A DNA stretch of 64,000 nt, from contig NC_008390.1 in assembly GCF_000203915.1 (NCBI RefSeq), positions 124,001-188,000 on the forward strand, read 5' to 3'. This document shows positions 20,329-34,690 of this stretch, one piece after another; the stretch's first letter is position 1; each line of letters opens with the position of its first letter. Below the pieces are notes generated by a model. The model was not told where the DNA came from. It ran no database searches and saw only the letters and a program-made list of their open reading frames with translations. The position numbers and the translations under genes are program-made. The DNA is from Burkholderia ambifaria AMMD (GTDB lineage Bacteria; Pseudomonadota; Gammaproteobacteria; Burkholderiales; Burkholderiaceae).

Positions 20329-20343
20329 TGGCACGCATGTTGC
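20329..20343 (+). promoter_or_regulatory. Sigma-54 (-24/-12) promoter of the aldehyde dehydrogenase gene
   Basis: TGGCACGCATGTTGC matches the RpoN consensus TGGCAC-N5-TTGC at every position, with GG and GC at the required distance. Transcription would begin near 20355, 54 bp before the ATG. It lies in the 317-bp gap between two divergent genes. Such a promoter needs an enhancer-binding activator; none is encoded in this window. Confidence 0.85.
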
Positions 20344-20408
20344 GTAAACCGTGCAGCGCGATCCAACCGGCGCTGCATTCACACAAGCACGATGAACAGG
20401 AGACATGT

Positions 20409-21935
<1,527 letters not shown>

Positions 21936-22230
21936 TCGCCGAAGCAGGGGGCGAAGTGCCGGGGCCGGCCGGGCGGCGGGGGAATGCTGCCTGGTTCGGT
22001 TGCCGGTTCACGATTTCCGGTTGCCAATTGCGGATTCCGCGCAAGGGTCGACGCTCGGGTGACGCATTGGCCGCCGTCGCCGAGCAGTGCCCGCAGCGAT
22101 GCAATGCGCCGCCGGCCGCTCGCCCGGCACTTCGCCGCTTTCGCCTCGAGACATTCGACTCGCGGCGTCGCCCACCCCCCGGCAGTCGCGCGGCCGCATC
22201 GCGCAGCGGTGGGCCTGACGGAAAACCAGC

Positions 22231-22776
22231 ATGGCAGAACCATCCCGATCCTATCCACGCCACCCGGTGTTCCACGCAGGCGAGCTCGACGCGCATCACC
22301 GGTTCGGCGTTGCCGACGAAGCCGAGCGGATGAGCGACGTCGTGACGACGCGGCTGAGCATCGGCGTGCGCCAGTTCGTCGAGTCGCAGCCGTTCATGTT
22401 CGTCGGCACGACTGGCGGCGAACCGACGCGCGTGACCTGCGACATCGTGCAGGGCGTGCGCGACGCGAACGGCGATCTGTGGCCGGTCGTGCGCGTGATC
22501 GACACGAAGACGCTGCGTTTCGCGCTGCCGCCGCCGCGCGGCGACGGCGACCGGATCGATGCGCGCGAATGCGACGGCCGCGGCGTCGGGCTGCTGTTCA
22601 TCGATTTCGTGCGCGGCATCCGCTACCGGATCAACGGCCGCGCGACGCTGCGGGCCGATCTGCCGGAAGCGGACGCGGCGCCCTGGCCGGCCGGGAGCCC
22701 GATCGTCGAGCTGGCGGTCGCGCAGGCGTACGGCAACTGCGGCACGCGCGTCGTGCGGCTGCAGCCGCGCACCTAG
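22231..22776 (+). CDS. Pyridoxamine 5'-phosphate oxidase-family protein, long form
   Basis: A 181-residue split-barrel flavin-type protein. A leader of about 35 residues (HPVFHAGELDAHHRFGVADE) precedes VVTTRLSIGVRQFVESQPFMFVGTTG, then CDIVQGVRDANGDLWPVVRVIDTKTLRFALP and VGLLFIDFVRGIRYRINGRATL, which mirrors the short paralogue at 19663-20091. The usual PNPOx catalytic residues cannot be assigned confidently. It follows the aldehyde dehydrogenase gene after a 295-bp gap that shows no other feature, and precedes eutR. Two such genes bracketing the dehydrogenase suggests a shared, undescribed role, perhaps in flavin or aldehyde chemistry. Confidence 0.78.
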   Translation: MAEPSRSYPRHPVFHAGELDAHHRFGVADEAERMSDVVTTRLSIGVRQFVESQPFMFVGTTGGEPTRVTCDIVQGVRDANGDLWPVVRVIDTKTLRFALPPPRGDGDRIDARECDGRGVGLLFIDFVRGIRYRINGRATLRADLPEADAAPWPAGSPIVELAVAQAYGNCGTRVVRLQPRT

Positions 22777-22794
22777 CGCGTGGCCGGGCCGCCG

Positions 22795-22810
22795 GCGGCA
22801 TGCATGCCGC
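22795..22810. promoter_or_regulatory. 16-bp perfect palindrome upstream of eutR
   Basis: GCGGCATGCATGCCGC reads the same on both strands. It lies 18 bp after the preceding stop codon and about 100 bp before the -24 box of eutR. It could be an activator site for that promoter or part of a 3'-end structure; sequence alone does not decide. Confidence 0.35.
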
Positions 22811-22909
22811 ACCCGCGCGGTGCGCGGCACGCCGCCTCCGGGTGCGCCCGCATGGCGCGCGGCGGCCGTACGGCGTGCAATGACGGGCTTGTCGCCGGGC
22901 CGCGCGGTT

Positions 22910-22924
22910 CGGCACGGGACTTGC
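22910..22924 (+). promoter_or_regulatory. Sigma-54-like promoter of eutR
   Basis: CGGCACGGGACTTGC matches TGGCAC-N5-TTGC at all positions but the first T, with GG and GC ten bases apart. Transcription would begin near 22936 and the ribosome site GTGAGGAG (22949-22956) sits before the ATG at 22962. The same promoter class drives the aldehyde dehydrogenase gene 2.6 kb upstream, suggesting one nitrogen- or carbon-linked control circuit. Confidence 0.65.
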
Positions 22925-22961
22925 GTGATGGACGCGGTCCCGGGCAGGTGAGGAGAACACG

Positions 22962-23996
22962 ATGGAGCAACGAACGGAGTGCATGGCCGAACCGACGGCC
23001 GAGGACACGCGGTGCAGCGCGCAGGGTGACGATGCGCTGGCCGGCCAGGCCGTGGTCAGCGTCGCGCACGACGCCGACGAGCAGGCGCGCAACCTGATCG
23101 GCTGGCGGCAGACCTACGACCAGCTCGCGGCCGGCCGCTTCGTCGGCACGCTGACCGAGCTGCCGCTCGACACGATGAAGCTGTTTCGCGAATCGACCAG
23201 CCACCTGCTGCGCCAGGCGTGCGAGGTGCGCGGCGACGCGTACTGGTTCGGCATCCCGCTGGTGAGCGACGGCACCGCACGCGTCGATGCATGCCGCATC
23301 GGCCCCGGCGCGCTCGCGTTCCGGCCCGGCAACGTCGAATTCGAATTGCTGACGCCCGCGCAGTTCTCGATCTACGGCGTCGTCGTGCGCGGCGACGTGT
23401 TGCGCCGTTACGCGGAGGAAGTCGAGCACCGCGCGCTCGACGAGCGGCTGTTCACGCAACACGTGATTCAGGTTGGCGACACGCGGCTCGCGCGCCTCTG
23501 CGCGCTGCTCGGCCGCCGGCTCGACGACGCGGCGGCCGTCGGCGGCCCGCTGCCCGACGCGCAGCGCGACGACCTGCAGGCCGAGGTGCTGGGCGCGCTG
23601 TTCGATGCATGCGCGCAACCGGCCGACGACGGCGCGGGCGGCGCGCCGTCGACACGGCGCTGGATCGTCGAGCAGGCGCGCGAGTACGTGCTGGCGCACC
23701 GTACGCGCCCGGTCGGCGTGCCCGAGCTGTGCGAGCAGTTGCACGTGAGCCGGCGCACGCTGCAGTACTGCTTCCAGGACGTGCTCGGCATGGCGCCCGC
23801 GACCTACCTGCGCACGCTGCGGCTGAACGGCGCGCGGCGCGACCTGTGCGGGCGGGCGGCCGGTTCGGTGCAGGACGTCGCGGAGGCGTGGGGCTTCTGG
23901 CATCTGAGCCAGTTCGCGACCGACTACCGGCGGCTGTTCGGCAAGCGGCCGTCGGAGACGCTGCGCGACCGCGCCGTGATGGTCGCGGCCGGGTAA
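22962..23996 (+). CDS. eutR: Ethanolamine-operon AraC-family regulator EutR
   Basis: A 344-residue AraC-type activator, close in length and layout to E. coli EutR (350). The N-terminal half has RQTYDQLAAGRFVGTLTELP, LFRESTSHLLRQACEVRGD and YWFGIPLV, which match the EutR-specific sensor domain that responds to ethanolamine plus adenosylcobalamin. The C-terminal double HTH has REYVLAHRTRPVGVPELCEQ, LHVSRRTLQYCFQDVLGMAP and WGFWHLSQFATDYRRLFGK. Likely targets are eat-eutBC and possibly the aldehyde dehydrogenase gene. Its own promoter looks sigma-54-dependent, which is not the E. coli arrangement. Separation from eutBC by about 6 kb is unusual and suggests insertion of the LysR/MFS pair. Confidence 0.92.
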   Translation: MEQRTECMAEPTAEDTRCSAQGDDALAGQAVVSVAHDADEQARNLIGWRQTYDQLAAGRFVGTLTELPLDTMKLFRESTSHLLRQACEVRGDAYWFGIPLVSDGTARVDACRIGPGALAFRPGNVEFELLTPAQFSIYGVVVRGDVLRRYAEEVEHRALDERLFTQHVIQVGDTRLARLCALLGRRLDDAAAVGGPLPDAQRDDLQAEVLGALFDACAQPADDGAGGAPSTRRWIVEQAREYVLAHRTRPVGVPELCEQLHVSRRTLQYCFQDVLGMAPATYLRTLRLNGARRDLCGRAAGSVQDVAEAWGFWHLSQFATDYRRLFGKRPSETLRDRAVMVAAG

Positions 23997-24059
23997 GCGT
24001 GGTGGCGGCGGCGTGTGCAGGCCGCTGAAGGTTCGATCTTTCCGGCGACTTCCGTTTTT

Positions 24060-25154
24060 CTATTCGGCCGCGGCGCCCGCTTCGCGCGGCGGCGGCCACG
24101 ACAGCGCATCCCAGTCGATCGCCTGGTAAGCGGCTTCGACCGCCGTCAGATCCTCCGGCCGCTCGCTGCGATGCAGCCCGCGCAATTCGGCCGGCACATC
24201 GAGCTCGACCGGCACGCAGTGCGGATAGTCGCGCACGCGCAGCGCCGGCCCGATCGTCGTGAAACAAGCGAGCGTCGGCACGTCGAAGCCGTCGGCGACA
24301 TGCAGCGCGGCCGTGTCGGGCGCGAACAGCACGCTCGCACCCTTGACCCAGGCAATGAAGTGCGCGGTGTCGGGCGCGTGGCGGCTCACGTCGACGTAGG
24401 CCGGATGCGCGATCGGACCGAACCCGACCACCGGCAGCCCGTAACGCTGCACGAGCCGCTCCACGAATGCCGCGCGCAGCGCCGACGGCACGCTGCGCAC
24501 CGCGGTGCTCGCCGTCGGGCAAAACAGTACGTACGGCCGCTGCCATTCGGCCGGCAGCGCGGGCAACGGCAGCCGCGCGAGCCAGCGATTGCGCTTCGCG
24601 GCGGCCGGCACCGTGGCCGGATCCACCCCGAGCGCGTCGAGGAAGAAATCGATCATCGGCTGCTGTGCGAACGCGGGCCAGTACAGGTGATTGCCGAGAT
24701 CGATGCACGGCGCGTGCGCGGGCAGCGCGTCGGCGGCGTACGGCAGCGCGCGTGACGGCGCGACGACGTCGGCTGCGAGCGCATACAGCGCTTCGACGTA
24801 GCGCGGTGCGCGGGCCGGCCGGTACAGCGTGAAGCGCACGCCGGGATGCATCGCGCGCAGCGCGGCGAGCGCGGTCAGCCCGATCACCGAGTCGCCGAGT
24901 GCGACACCCATCCCGTTGATCACGTGCACGTCCGACGCACGGCCGTAATCGCGCCGGAACGGCCGATGAACGGCATGCAGCAGGCCGAGCGCCGCCGCGG
25001 CCGGCACGCAGCCTTCCGCGCGATCGCTGCCGTGCTCGACGTCGTACGGCGCGACGAGCGTGCCGTCGGGCGCGAGCAGCGTGCCGGGGAGGACGAGCGC
25101 GTCGTCGTGCGACAACGCGAGACTGGCCGGTGCGGCGTGCATGCCCATGATCAT
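24060..25154 (-). CDS. GT9-like (heptosyltransferase-family) glycosyltransferase
   Basis: A 364-residue protein resembling the ADP-heptose LPS heptosyltransferase family (GT9). The first 80 residues are a leader unlike the family. VHVINGMGVALGDSVIGLTA is the N-terminal Rossmann strand and glycine loop, LTALAALRAMHPGVRFTLYR the helix after it. In the C-terminal half RPYVLFCPTASTAVRSVP and FIAWVKGASVLFAPDTAALHVADGFDVPTLACF resemble the nucleotide-sugar site (the PDTAxxHxA motif is typical of GT9). Its start overlaps the stop of the ThDP enzyme gene by ATGA (25151-25154), so the two are translationally coupled. A link between a ThDP carboligase/decarboxylase and a GT9 protein is unexpected. Acceptor and donor unknown. 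Confidence 0.75.
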   Translation of the reverse strand: MIMGMHAAPASLALSHDDALVLPGTLLAPDGTLVAPYDVEHGSDRAEGCVPAAAALGLLHAVHRPFRRDYGRASDVHVINGMGVALGDSVIGLTALAALRAMHPGVRFTLYRPARAPRYVEALYALAADVVAPSRALPYAADALPAHAPCIDLGNHLYWPAFAQQPMIDFFLDALGVDPATVPAAAKRNRWLARLPLPALPAEWQRPYVLFCPTASTAVRSVPSALRAAFVERLVQRYGLPVVGFGPIAHPAYVDVSRHAPDTAHFIAWVKGASVLFAPDTAALHVADGFDVPTLACFTTIGPALRVRDYPHCVPVELDVPAELRGLHRSERPEDLTAVEAAYQAIDWDALSWPPPREAGAAAE

Positions 25155-26854
25155 GCGCCGCGCGCCCGGCGGCCCTGCTCGCGGATCTGCTCGAGCGTCG
25201 CGGCCGGCGTGCTGGCGTCCTGCGGAATGCGGATCTCGATCAGCGCCGGCAGCCCGCAGGTCAGCGCGCGCTCCAGTGCCGGCGCGAAGTCGGCGGTGCG
25301 CTCGACCGTCTCGCCATGTGCGCCGAACGCGCGCGCATACGCGGCGAAATCGGGGTTCGTGAGCCCCGTGCCGTGCGCGCGCCCCGGATAGTTGCGCTCC
25401 TGATGCATGCGGATCGTGCCGAAATGCCCGTTGTTGACGACAATCGCGACGATGTTCAGCCCGTACTGCATCGCGGTCGCGAGTTCGTTGCCGGCCATCA
25501 TGAAGCAGCCGTCGCCGGCAAGGGCGACGACCGCCCGCTCCGGATACAGCGACTTGGCGGCGAGCGCGGCGGGCAGCCCGTAACCCATCGCGCCGCTGGT
25601 CGGCGCGAGCTGCGAGCGGAAATGCCGGTACGCGAAGTGGCGATGCAGCCAGATCGCGTAGTTGCCGGCGCCGTTGGTCAGGATCGCGTCGTGCGGCAGG
25701 CGCTCGCGCAGCTGCACCATCACGTCGCCGAGCTGGACGTCGCCGGGCATCGGCAGCGGCGCATGCCATTCGCGGTACGCGCGGTGCGCGTCGGCGGCCG
25801 TGCCGGCCCATGCGAGGTGCGCCGGCGGCTCGAGCGCGGCGAGCGGCGCCGCGATCTCCGGCATCCCCGACACGATCGGCAGGTCGGCCGCATACACGCG
25901 ACCGAGCTCGTCCGCGCCCTGGTGCACGTGGATCAGCGTCTGGCGCGTCTTCGGGATGTCGAGCAGCGTGTAGCCGCCCGTCGTCGCTTCGCCGAGGCGC
26001 GGGCCGAGCACCAGCAGCAGGTCGGCGTCGCGAATCCGCTTGCCGAGCGCGGGATTGATCCCGAGGCCGACGTCGCCCGCGTAGTTCGGGTGCGCGTTGT
26101 CGAAGGTGTCCTGGAAGCGGAACGCGCATGCGACCGGCAGTTGCCAGCGCTCGACGAAGGTACGCAGGTTCGCGCATGCGTCGGGCGTCCAGCCGCTGCC
26201 GCCGACGATCGCGAACGGCCGTTCCGCGCGCGCGAGCCGTTCGCGCAGTTCGTCGAGCTGCGCGGCCGACGGCGACGCCGCGACGCGTTTCGCGGCCGGC
26301 ACGACCGGCTGCGACGCGCACGCTTCGGACAGCACGTCCTCCGGCAGCGCGAGCACGACGGGGCCCGGGCGACCGGCGGTCGCGACGTGGAACGCATGGC
26401 TCAGGTATTCGGGAATGCGGCGCGGGTCGTCGATCTGCGCGACCCATTTCGCCATCTGGCCGAACATCCGCCGGTAGTCGATTTCCTGGAACGCTTCGCG
26501 GTCGAGGTGCTCGCGCGCGCACTGGCCGACGAACAGGATCATCGGCGTCGAATCCTGGAACGCGGTGTGCACGCCGATCGACGCGTGGGTCGCGCCTGGC
26601 CCGCGCGTGACGAACGCGATGCCGGGGCGGCCGGTCAGCTTGCCGACCGCCTCCGCCATGTTCGCGGCGGCCGCCTCGTGGCGGCAGACGACCGTCTGGA
26701 TGCGCGCGGTGTGATCCGCGAGCGCATCGAGTACGGCGAGGAAGCTCTCGCCCGGCACGCAGAACGCGCGTTCGACGTGATTGGCGAGCAACGCATCGAC
26801 GAGCAGTCGCGCGCCGGTGGTGGCGCTCTGCTCGAGATCCTTGGAATGCGACAT
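25151..26854 (-). CDS. ThDP-dependent enzyme, acetolactate synthase large-subunit-like
   Basis: A 567-residue member of the acetolactate synthase/decarboxylase family. The N-terminal Pyr domain has LLANHVERAFCVPGESFLAVLDAL, then CRHEAAAANMAEA with catalytic E60. The middle domain (about 190-330) is intact. The C-terminal PP domain has the ThDP/Mg motif GDG from residue 447 followed by MMAGNELATAMQYGLNIVAI and VVNN. No small regulatory ilvN-like subunit lies beside it, so it is probably not the biosynthetic enzyme. Possible reactions are carboligation or decarboxylation of a 2-oxo acid, perhaps sulfopyruvate-, oxalyl- or indolepyruvate-like, none of which is shown. Downstream coupling to a GT9-like glycosyltransferase hints at an unusual product. 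Confidence 0.85.
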   Translation of the reverse strand: MSHSKDLEQSATTGARLLVDALLANHVERAFCVPGESFLAVLDALADHTARIQTVVCRHEAAAANMAEAVGKLTGRPGIAFVTRGPGATHASIGVHTAFQDSTPMILFVGQCAREHLDREAFQEIDYRRMFGQMAKWVAQIDDPRRIPEYLSHAFHVATAGRPGPVVLALPEDVLSEACASQPVVPAAKRVAASPSAAQLDELRERLARAERPFAIVGGSGWTPDACANLRTFVERWQLPVACAFRFQDTFDNAHPNYAGDVGLGINPALGKRIRDADLLLVLGPRLGEATTGGYTLLDIPKTRQTLIHVHQGADELGRVYAADLPIVSGMPEIAAPLAALEPPAHLAWAGTAADAHRAYREWHAPLPMPGDVQLGDVMVQLRERLPHDAILTNGAGNYAIWLHRHFAYRHFRSQLAPTSGAMGYGLPAALAAKSLYPERAVVALAGDGCFMMAGNELATAMQYGLNIVAIVVNNGHFGTIRMHQERNYPGRAHGTGLTNPDFAAYARAFGAHGETVERTADFAPALERALTCGLPALIEIRIPQDASTPAATLEQIREQGRRARGA

Positions 26855-27018
26855 GGGCTGCCGTCTCCTTGGTAGCGGGACGTACAGCTTACGCCGGTTG
26901 GCGGGGCGCCGGTACGCCGGCCGGTGAAAAGTGTCGGATCGCGAAAGGAACGACCAGGAAACGCATGGAGCGAGCGTGAGCCACTGTGATGCAGCACACG
27001 CTCGCGGACCTTACCGCA

Positions 27019-28407
<1,389 letters not shown>

Positions 28408-28437
28408 TTTGATATCTGCCTTGCTTTGAGAATGATG

Positions 28438-29574
28438 CTAGCGCGCCTGCAATGGCAGGCACGCGGCCAGCCATGCGGGCGGCATGACGGATAACTGCCG
28501 CGCGACACGGGCATAGCGCCCGTCGAGCCGCGCGGCCAGATGAAAGAGTTCGGTGGCGTTTTTCGGGTCCCACTGCCCCGTGTAGCCCGGCAAGCCGGCT
28601 TCGCGGCGCTTCGCGTCGAACGGCACCGGCGAATTCACGAATTCCTCGTGGGTCTTCTCGCCGAGCGCGTACGGCACGAGCCAGTCGAGCGCGGCCGCGA
28701 GCGACGCGCCGTTCGCGCCGCGCTCGCGCAGCCAGTTGCGGTTGAAGCGGCGCGCGGCGAGCGCGGCCGTCACCAGCGGCTGCAGGTCGTACACCGCGTA
28801 ATGCAGCGCATCGCGTTCGTCGAAATCCCAGGTCTTGCCGTCCGGGCCGATGTTGTCGGCGAGATGCTCGACGAACAGCCGCTGCGCGGCGTTCATCATC
28901 TTGCGATCGCCGAGCGTGAACGCGGACAGCGCGATCAGCTTGATCCGGTGACTCTGCCAGTTGTTGCGCCACGTGCCGGTGAGCGGGCGCTTCTGCGCGT
29001 CGATCTGCGCGACATAGCCGGCGCCCAGCTTCGCGATGAACGCCGCGGTGGCGTTGCGCGTCTTGACCGGCAGCGCGCTCGCCGTCATGTCGTACGCGAC
29101 GATCAGGCTGTCGAAGCGCGTCTCGTCGATCGGGTTGAAGCTCGGCTGGTAGGTCGACACCCACGCGGACAGGAAGCGGTCGACGAGCTGCAGGTAGCGC
29201 GGCGCATTCGTCACGCGCCACGCGAGCGCGGCGTCGCGCATCAGCTCCATGTCCTTCAGCGCGTCGGCGCTCTGGTCGTAGATGCCTTCGTGCGGCAGCG
29301 TGCCCTCGGTGTGCACGCGCGGCATCGCCTTCGGCTGCTCGCCGATGCGCGCGTCGACGCTGCGGATCAGCGCCTGCACGCCCGGCTCGGCCTGGATCGT
29401 CTCGCTCGCCTGCAACGCGGGCGCCGCGCAGAAATTCATCGCCGCGCGCGCGCTGCCGGCCGTGCCGAGGCCGACGGTGACGAACGACAGCGACGCGACG
29501 AGCAGCGGCACGAAGCGGCGCGTGCGCGGCCGCTCCTGCGTTGCACCCTGGCCCGGAAACATCGGACGCACCAT
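28438..29574 (-). CDS. Secreted alginate-lyase-superfamily protein
   Basis: A 378-residue exported protein with an alginate lyase (alpha/alpha-toroid) fold. A signal peptide is visible: basic residues, then FVPLLVASLSFVTVGLG and cleavage near GSARA before AMNFC. Conserved toroid elements include TRFDSLIVAYDMTA, GTWRNNWQSHRIKLIALSAF with the Asn/Asn-His pair used for catalysis in this superfamily, and WDFDERDALHYAVYDLQPLV with another His/Tyr pair. ATG 29574 is preceded by AAGGAG on the minus strand; the upstream in-frame extension is rejected. It would act in the periplasm on an acidic polysaccharide, yet no exopolysaccharide genes adjoin it. It lies upstream of sdaA, an odd pairing. Confidence 0.82.
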   Translation of the reverse strand: MVRPMFPGQGATQERPRTRRFVPLLVASLSFVTVGLGTAGSARAAMNFCAAPALQASETIQAEPGVQALIRSVDARIGEQPKAMPRVHTEGTLPHEGIYDQSADALKDMELMRDAALAWRVTNAPRYLQLVDRFLSAWVSTYQPSFNPIDETRFDSLIVAYDMTASALPVKTRNATAAFIAKLGAGYVAQIDAQKRPLTGTWRNNWQSHRIKLIALSAFTLGDRKMMNAAQRLFVEHLADNIGPDGKTWDFDERDALHYAVYDLQPLVTAALAARRFNRNWLRERGANGASLAAALDWLVPYALGEKTHEEFVNSPVPFDAKRREAGLPGYTGQWDPKNATELFHLAARLDGRYARVARQLSVMPPAWLAACLPLQAR

Positions 29575-29659
29575 GCGGAACTCCTTGATTGGCTGGATCG
29601 CGTGTGATGTTAGCCGGATTGGCGGGCGAGCGTGAATCGATTGGCCGGGCGGCGAATGC

Positions 29660-29691
29660 AAAAACCGCACGCAACCGACGGTTGCGTGCGG
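29660..29691 (-). terminator. Intrinsic terminator of the gcv operon
   Basis: A perfect 12-bp stem (CCGCACGCAACC / GGTTGCGTGCGG) with a 3-nt loop is followed, on the minus strand, by five T. It sits 35 bp after the gcvP stop and closes the gcvTHP transcript before the alginate-lyase-fold gene. Confidence 0.92.
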
Positions 29692-29726
29692 TGTGGTCAC
29701 GATCGGACTCCGGCGTGCGGCAGGCG

Positions 29727-32654
<2,928 letters not shown>

Positions 32655-32719
32655 GGCGTGACTCTGGTCCCGCGCGGGCCGGCTGGCTGGCCGGCCGCGC
32701 GCGGTTCGGGTAAGGAAAA

Positions 32720-33100
32720 TTAGTCGATCAGCTTGCTGTATGCAGCGGCGTCGATCAGCTTGTCGGTCGATGCGCCGTCCGCGAGCTTGATCTTGAAGAG
32801 CCACACGGCGTATGCGTCGCTGTTCACTTCTTCCGGCGAGTCGGCGGCTTCTTCGTTGATGGCGATGATCTCGCCGGACACCGGCGAGTAGATGTCGGAT
32901 GCTGCCTTCACCGATTCGACGACGCCGACTGCGTCGCCCGCGCTCACCGACTTGCCGACTGCCGGCAGCTCGAGGAAGACGATGTCGCCGAGCGTGCTCT
33001 GCGCGTGATCGGTGATGCCGACCGTCAGCGTGCCGTCGGCTTCGGTGCGGATCCACTCGTGTTCGTCGGTGTACTTCAGATCGGCCGGGACGTTGCTCAT
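32720..33100 (-). CDS. gcvH: Glycine cleavage system H protein
   Basis: The 126-residue lipoyl carrier that shuttles the aminomethyl intermediate between GcvP, GcvT and the dihydrolipoamide dehydrogenase. The lipoylation lysine is K65 in [20 protein letters not shown], the H-protein signature. N-terminal [20 protein letters not shown] and C-terminal [14 protein letters not shown] are also standard. ATG at 33100 follows AGGAG (minus strand); an upstream in-frame start lies in the gcvT-gcvH gap and is not supported. It lies 65 bp before gcvP and 114 bp after gcvT. Confidence 0.97.
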   Translation of the reverse strand: MSNVPADLKYTDEHEWIRTEADGTLTVGITDHAQSTLGDIVFLELPAVGKSVSAGDAVGVVESVKAASDIYSPVSGEIIAINEEAADSPEEVNSDAYAVWLFKIKLADGASTDKLIDAAAYSKLID

Positions 33101-33214
33101 CGGATGCTCCTGGATAAAAGGTATGTTCGTTATGCTGGCGCGCCGCCTGGGCGCGCCGGATGGGGTTGCGCCGGGCGCCATTTCCCGGCTTGCCGGGAGG
33201 TGGCCCCCCGGTCG

Positions 33215-34333
33215 TTACGCAGCGAGGACCTTGCCGTTGCGCACGAACGGCAGTTTTACCACGCGCGCGGGCAGTTGCTTGTCTCGAATCTGCACATGTA
33301 TGGTGTCGCCGACGTGGACCGCCGCTGGCACGCGTGCGAACGCGATCGATTCCTGCATCGACGGCGAGAACGTGCCACTCGTGATCTCGCCTTCGCCGTG
33401 CGGCGTGACGACCTTCTGGTGCGCGCGCAGCACGCCGCCCGCCTTGCCGTTTTCCTTTTGCAGGATCAGGCCGACGAACGCGGCGCGCGTGCCGTCGCGC
33501 TCGAGCGCGGCGCGGCCGACGAAGTCGCGCGGTGCCGACAGGTCGACCGTCCATGCGAGGCCGGCGTCGAGCGGGGACACGGTCTCGTCCATGTCCTGGC
33601 CGTACAGGTTCATGCCGGCCTCGAGGCGCAGCGTGTCGCGCGCGCCGAGCCCGCACGGGCGCACGCCGTTTTGCTGCAGCGCGGTCCACAGCGCTTCGAC
33701 GTGCACGGCCGGGACGATCACTTCGAAGCCGTCTTCGCCGGTGTAGCCGGTGCGCGCGACGGTGAGCTCGCCGAACGGCGTGCCGGCGACCCGTGCGGCG
33801 TTGAACGGCTTCAGTTCGCTGGTGGCGGCGCGCGCGGCGGGCACCGTCGTCCAGACCTTTTCACGGGCGTTCGGGCCCTGCACGGCGACGATCGCGAAAT
33901 CGCGGCGCGGCGCGATGGTCAGGCCGTAGCCGCCTTGTTCGTTGAGCTGGTTGAACCACGCGATGTCCTTCTCGGCCGTGCCGGCGTTGACGACGACGCG
34001 GAAGAAGTCTTCGGTGAAGTAATAGACGATCAGGTCGTCGATGACGCCGCCCTGCGGATTGAGCAGGCACGAGTAGAGCGCCTTGCCGGGGGTCTTGAGC
34101 TTGCCGACGTTGTTCGCGATCGCGTGCTCGAAGAACGCGCGCACGCGGCTGCCGGTGAAATCGACGACGCACATGTGCGACACGTCGAACATGCCGGCGT
34201 CGGTGCGCACGGCTTCGTGTTCTTCGATCTGCGAGCCGTAGTTGACGGGCATGTCCCAGCCGCCGAAGTCGACCATGCGGGCATTGAGCGCGCGATGCGC
34301 GGCGTTGAGCGGGGTGTGATTCAGTGCAGTCAT
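33215..34333 (-). CDS. gcvT: Aminomethyltransferase, T protein of glycine cleavage
   Basis: The 372-residue tetrahydrofolate-dependent aminomethyltransferase that releases ammonia from the lipoyl-bound aminomethyl group and forms methylene-THF. Typical segments are [50 protein letters not shown] and [20 protein letters not shown]. The last two make up the folate-binding and catalytic-Asp regions. First gene of the operon; transcription starts about 350 bp upstream and passes through the glycine riboswitch. Start at 34333 gives [16 protein letters not shown], the standard N-terminus; a start 15 bp upstream is possible but less likely. Confidence 0.97.
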   Translation of the reverse strand: MTALNHTPLNAAHRALNARMVDFGGWDMPVNYGSQIEEHEAVRTDAGMFDVSHMCVVDFTGSRVRAFFEHAIANNVGKLKTPGKALYSCLLNPQGGVIDDLIVYYFTEDFFRVVVNAGTAEKDIAWFNQLNEQGGYGLTIAPRRDFAIVAVQGPNAREKVWTTVPAARAATSELKPFNAARVAGTPFGELTVARTGYTGEDGFEVIVPAVHVEALWTALQQNGVRPCGLGARDTLRLEAGMNLYGQDMDETVSPLDAGLAWTVDLSAPRDFVGRAALERDGTRAAFVGLILQKENGKAGGVLRAHQKVVTPHGEGEITSGTFSPSMQESIAFARVPAAVHVGDTIHVQIRDKQLPARVVKLPFVRNGKVLAA

Positions 34334-34421
34334 CGAGGCCTCAGGCAAGGCGCTTGCGCGCGGGTCAGAACGGCCATGTGCCGACCGTCGCGGCCGTGTG
34401 CCTGCGAGCGATCCAGTCCAT

Positions 34422-34685
34422 GCCCCTCTGTCCTCGATACCTGAGAGATTGCGCTGCGGCCGTGAGCCTGCGAACGCGCGCCCCTTCGGTGGGCAGCTTG
34501 CCCGCGCCGCATGGGCGCAATGGGCTACTGCCGCTCTCCAGAGTGCGGGGAGTGCGGCCCGCGCAATGCGCGGACGGGATTCCCCGACGCGGTCGGTCCT
34601 TTTGCCTGAGAGTTTGCGGGTGTGCCCCTTCGGCGGCGCGACCGGCGTTCCTAGCTACGCGGTCACACGCTCTCCCGACGCGTGC
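34422..34685 (-). promoter_or_regulatory. Tandem glycine riboswitch of gcvTHP
   Basis: Two glycine aptamers lie in series in the 5' leader of gcvT. The first (about 34588-34685) begins CGGGAGAGCG and ends with CTCTCAGGCAAAAGGACC. The second (about 34422-34545) has CTGGAGAGCGGCAG and CTCTCAGGTATCGAGGACAG. These boxes are the conserved P1/P3 core sequences of the class. Glycine binding to the pair turns on gcv expression in known cases. About 90 bp remain between the second aptamer and the gcvT start for the expression platform; I see no clear intrinsic terminator there, so translational control is possible. Confidence 0.93.
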
Positions 34686-34690
34686 GGGCG

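Noticed and set aside
24060..26522. A single 820-codon fusion protein in the GT9 frame
   Set aside because: The upper part is Arg-rich shadow of the ThDP gene; the glycosyltransferase starts at the ATGA overlap.
25151..26854. Biosynthetic acetolactate synthase (ilvB/ilvI)
   Set aside because: No small subunit gene follows and its partner gene is a glycosyltransferase; only the ThDP family is supported.
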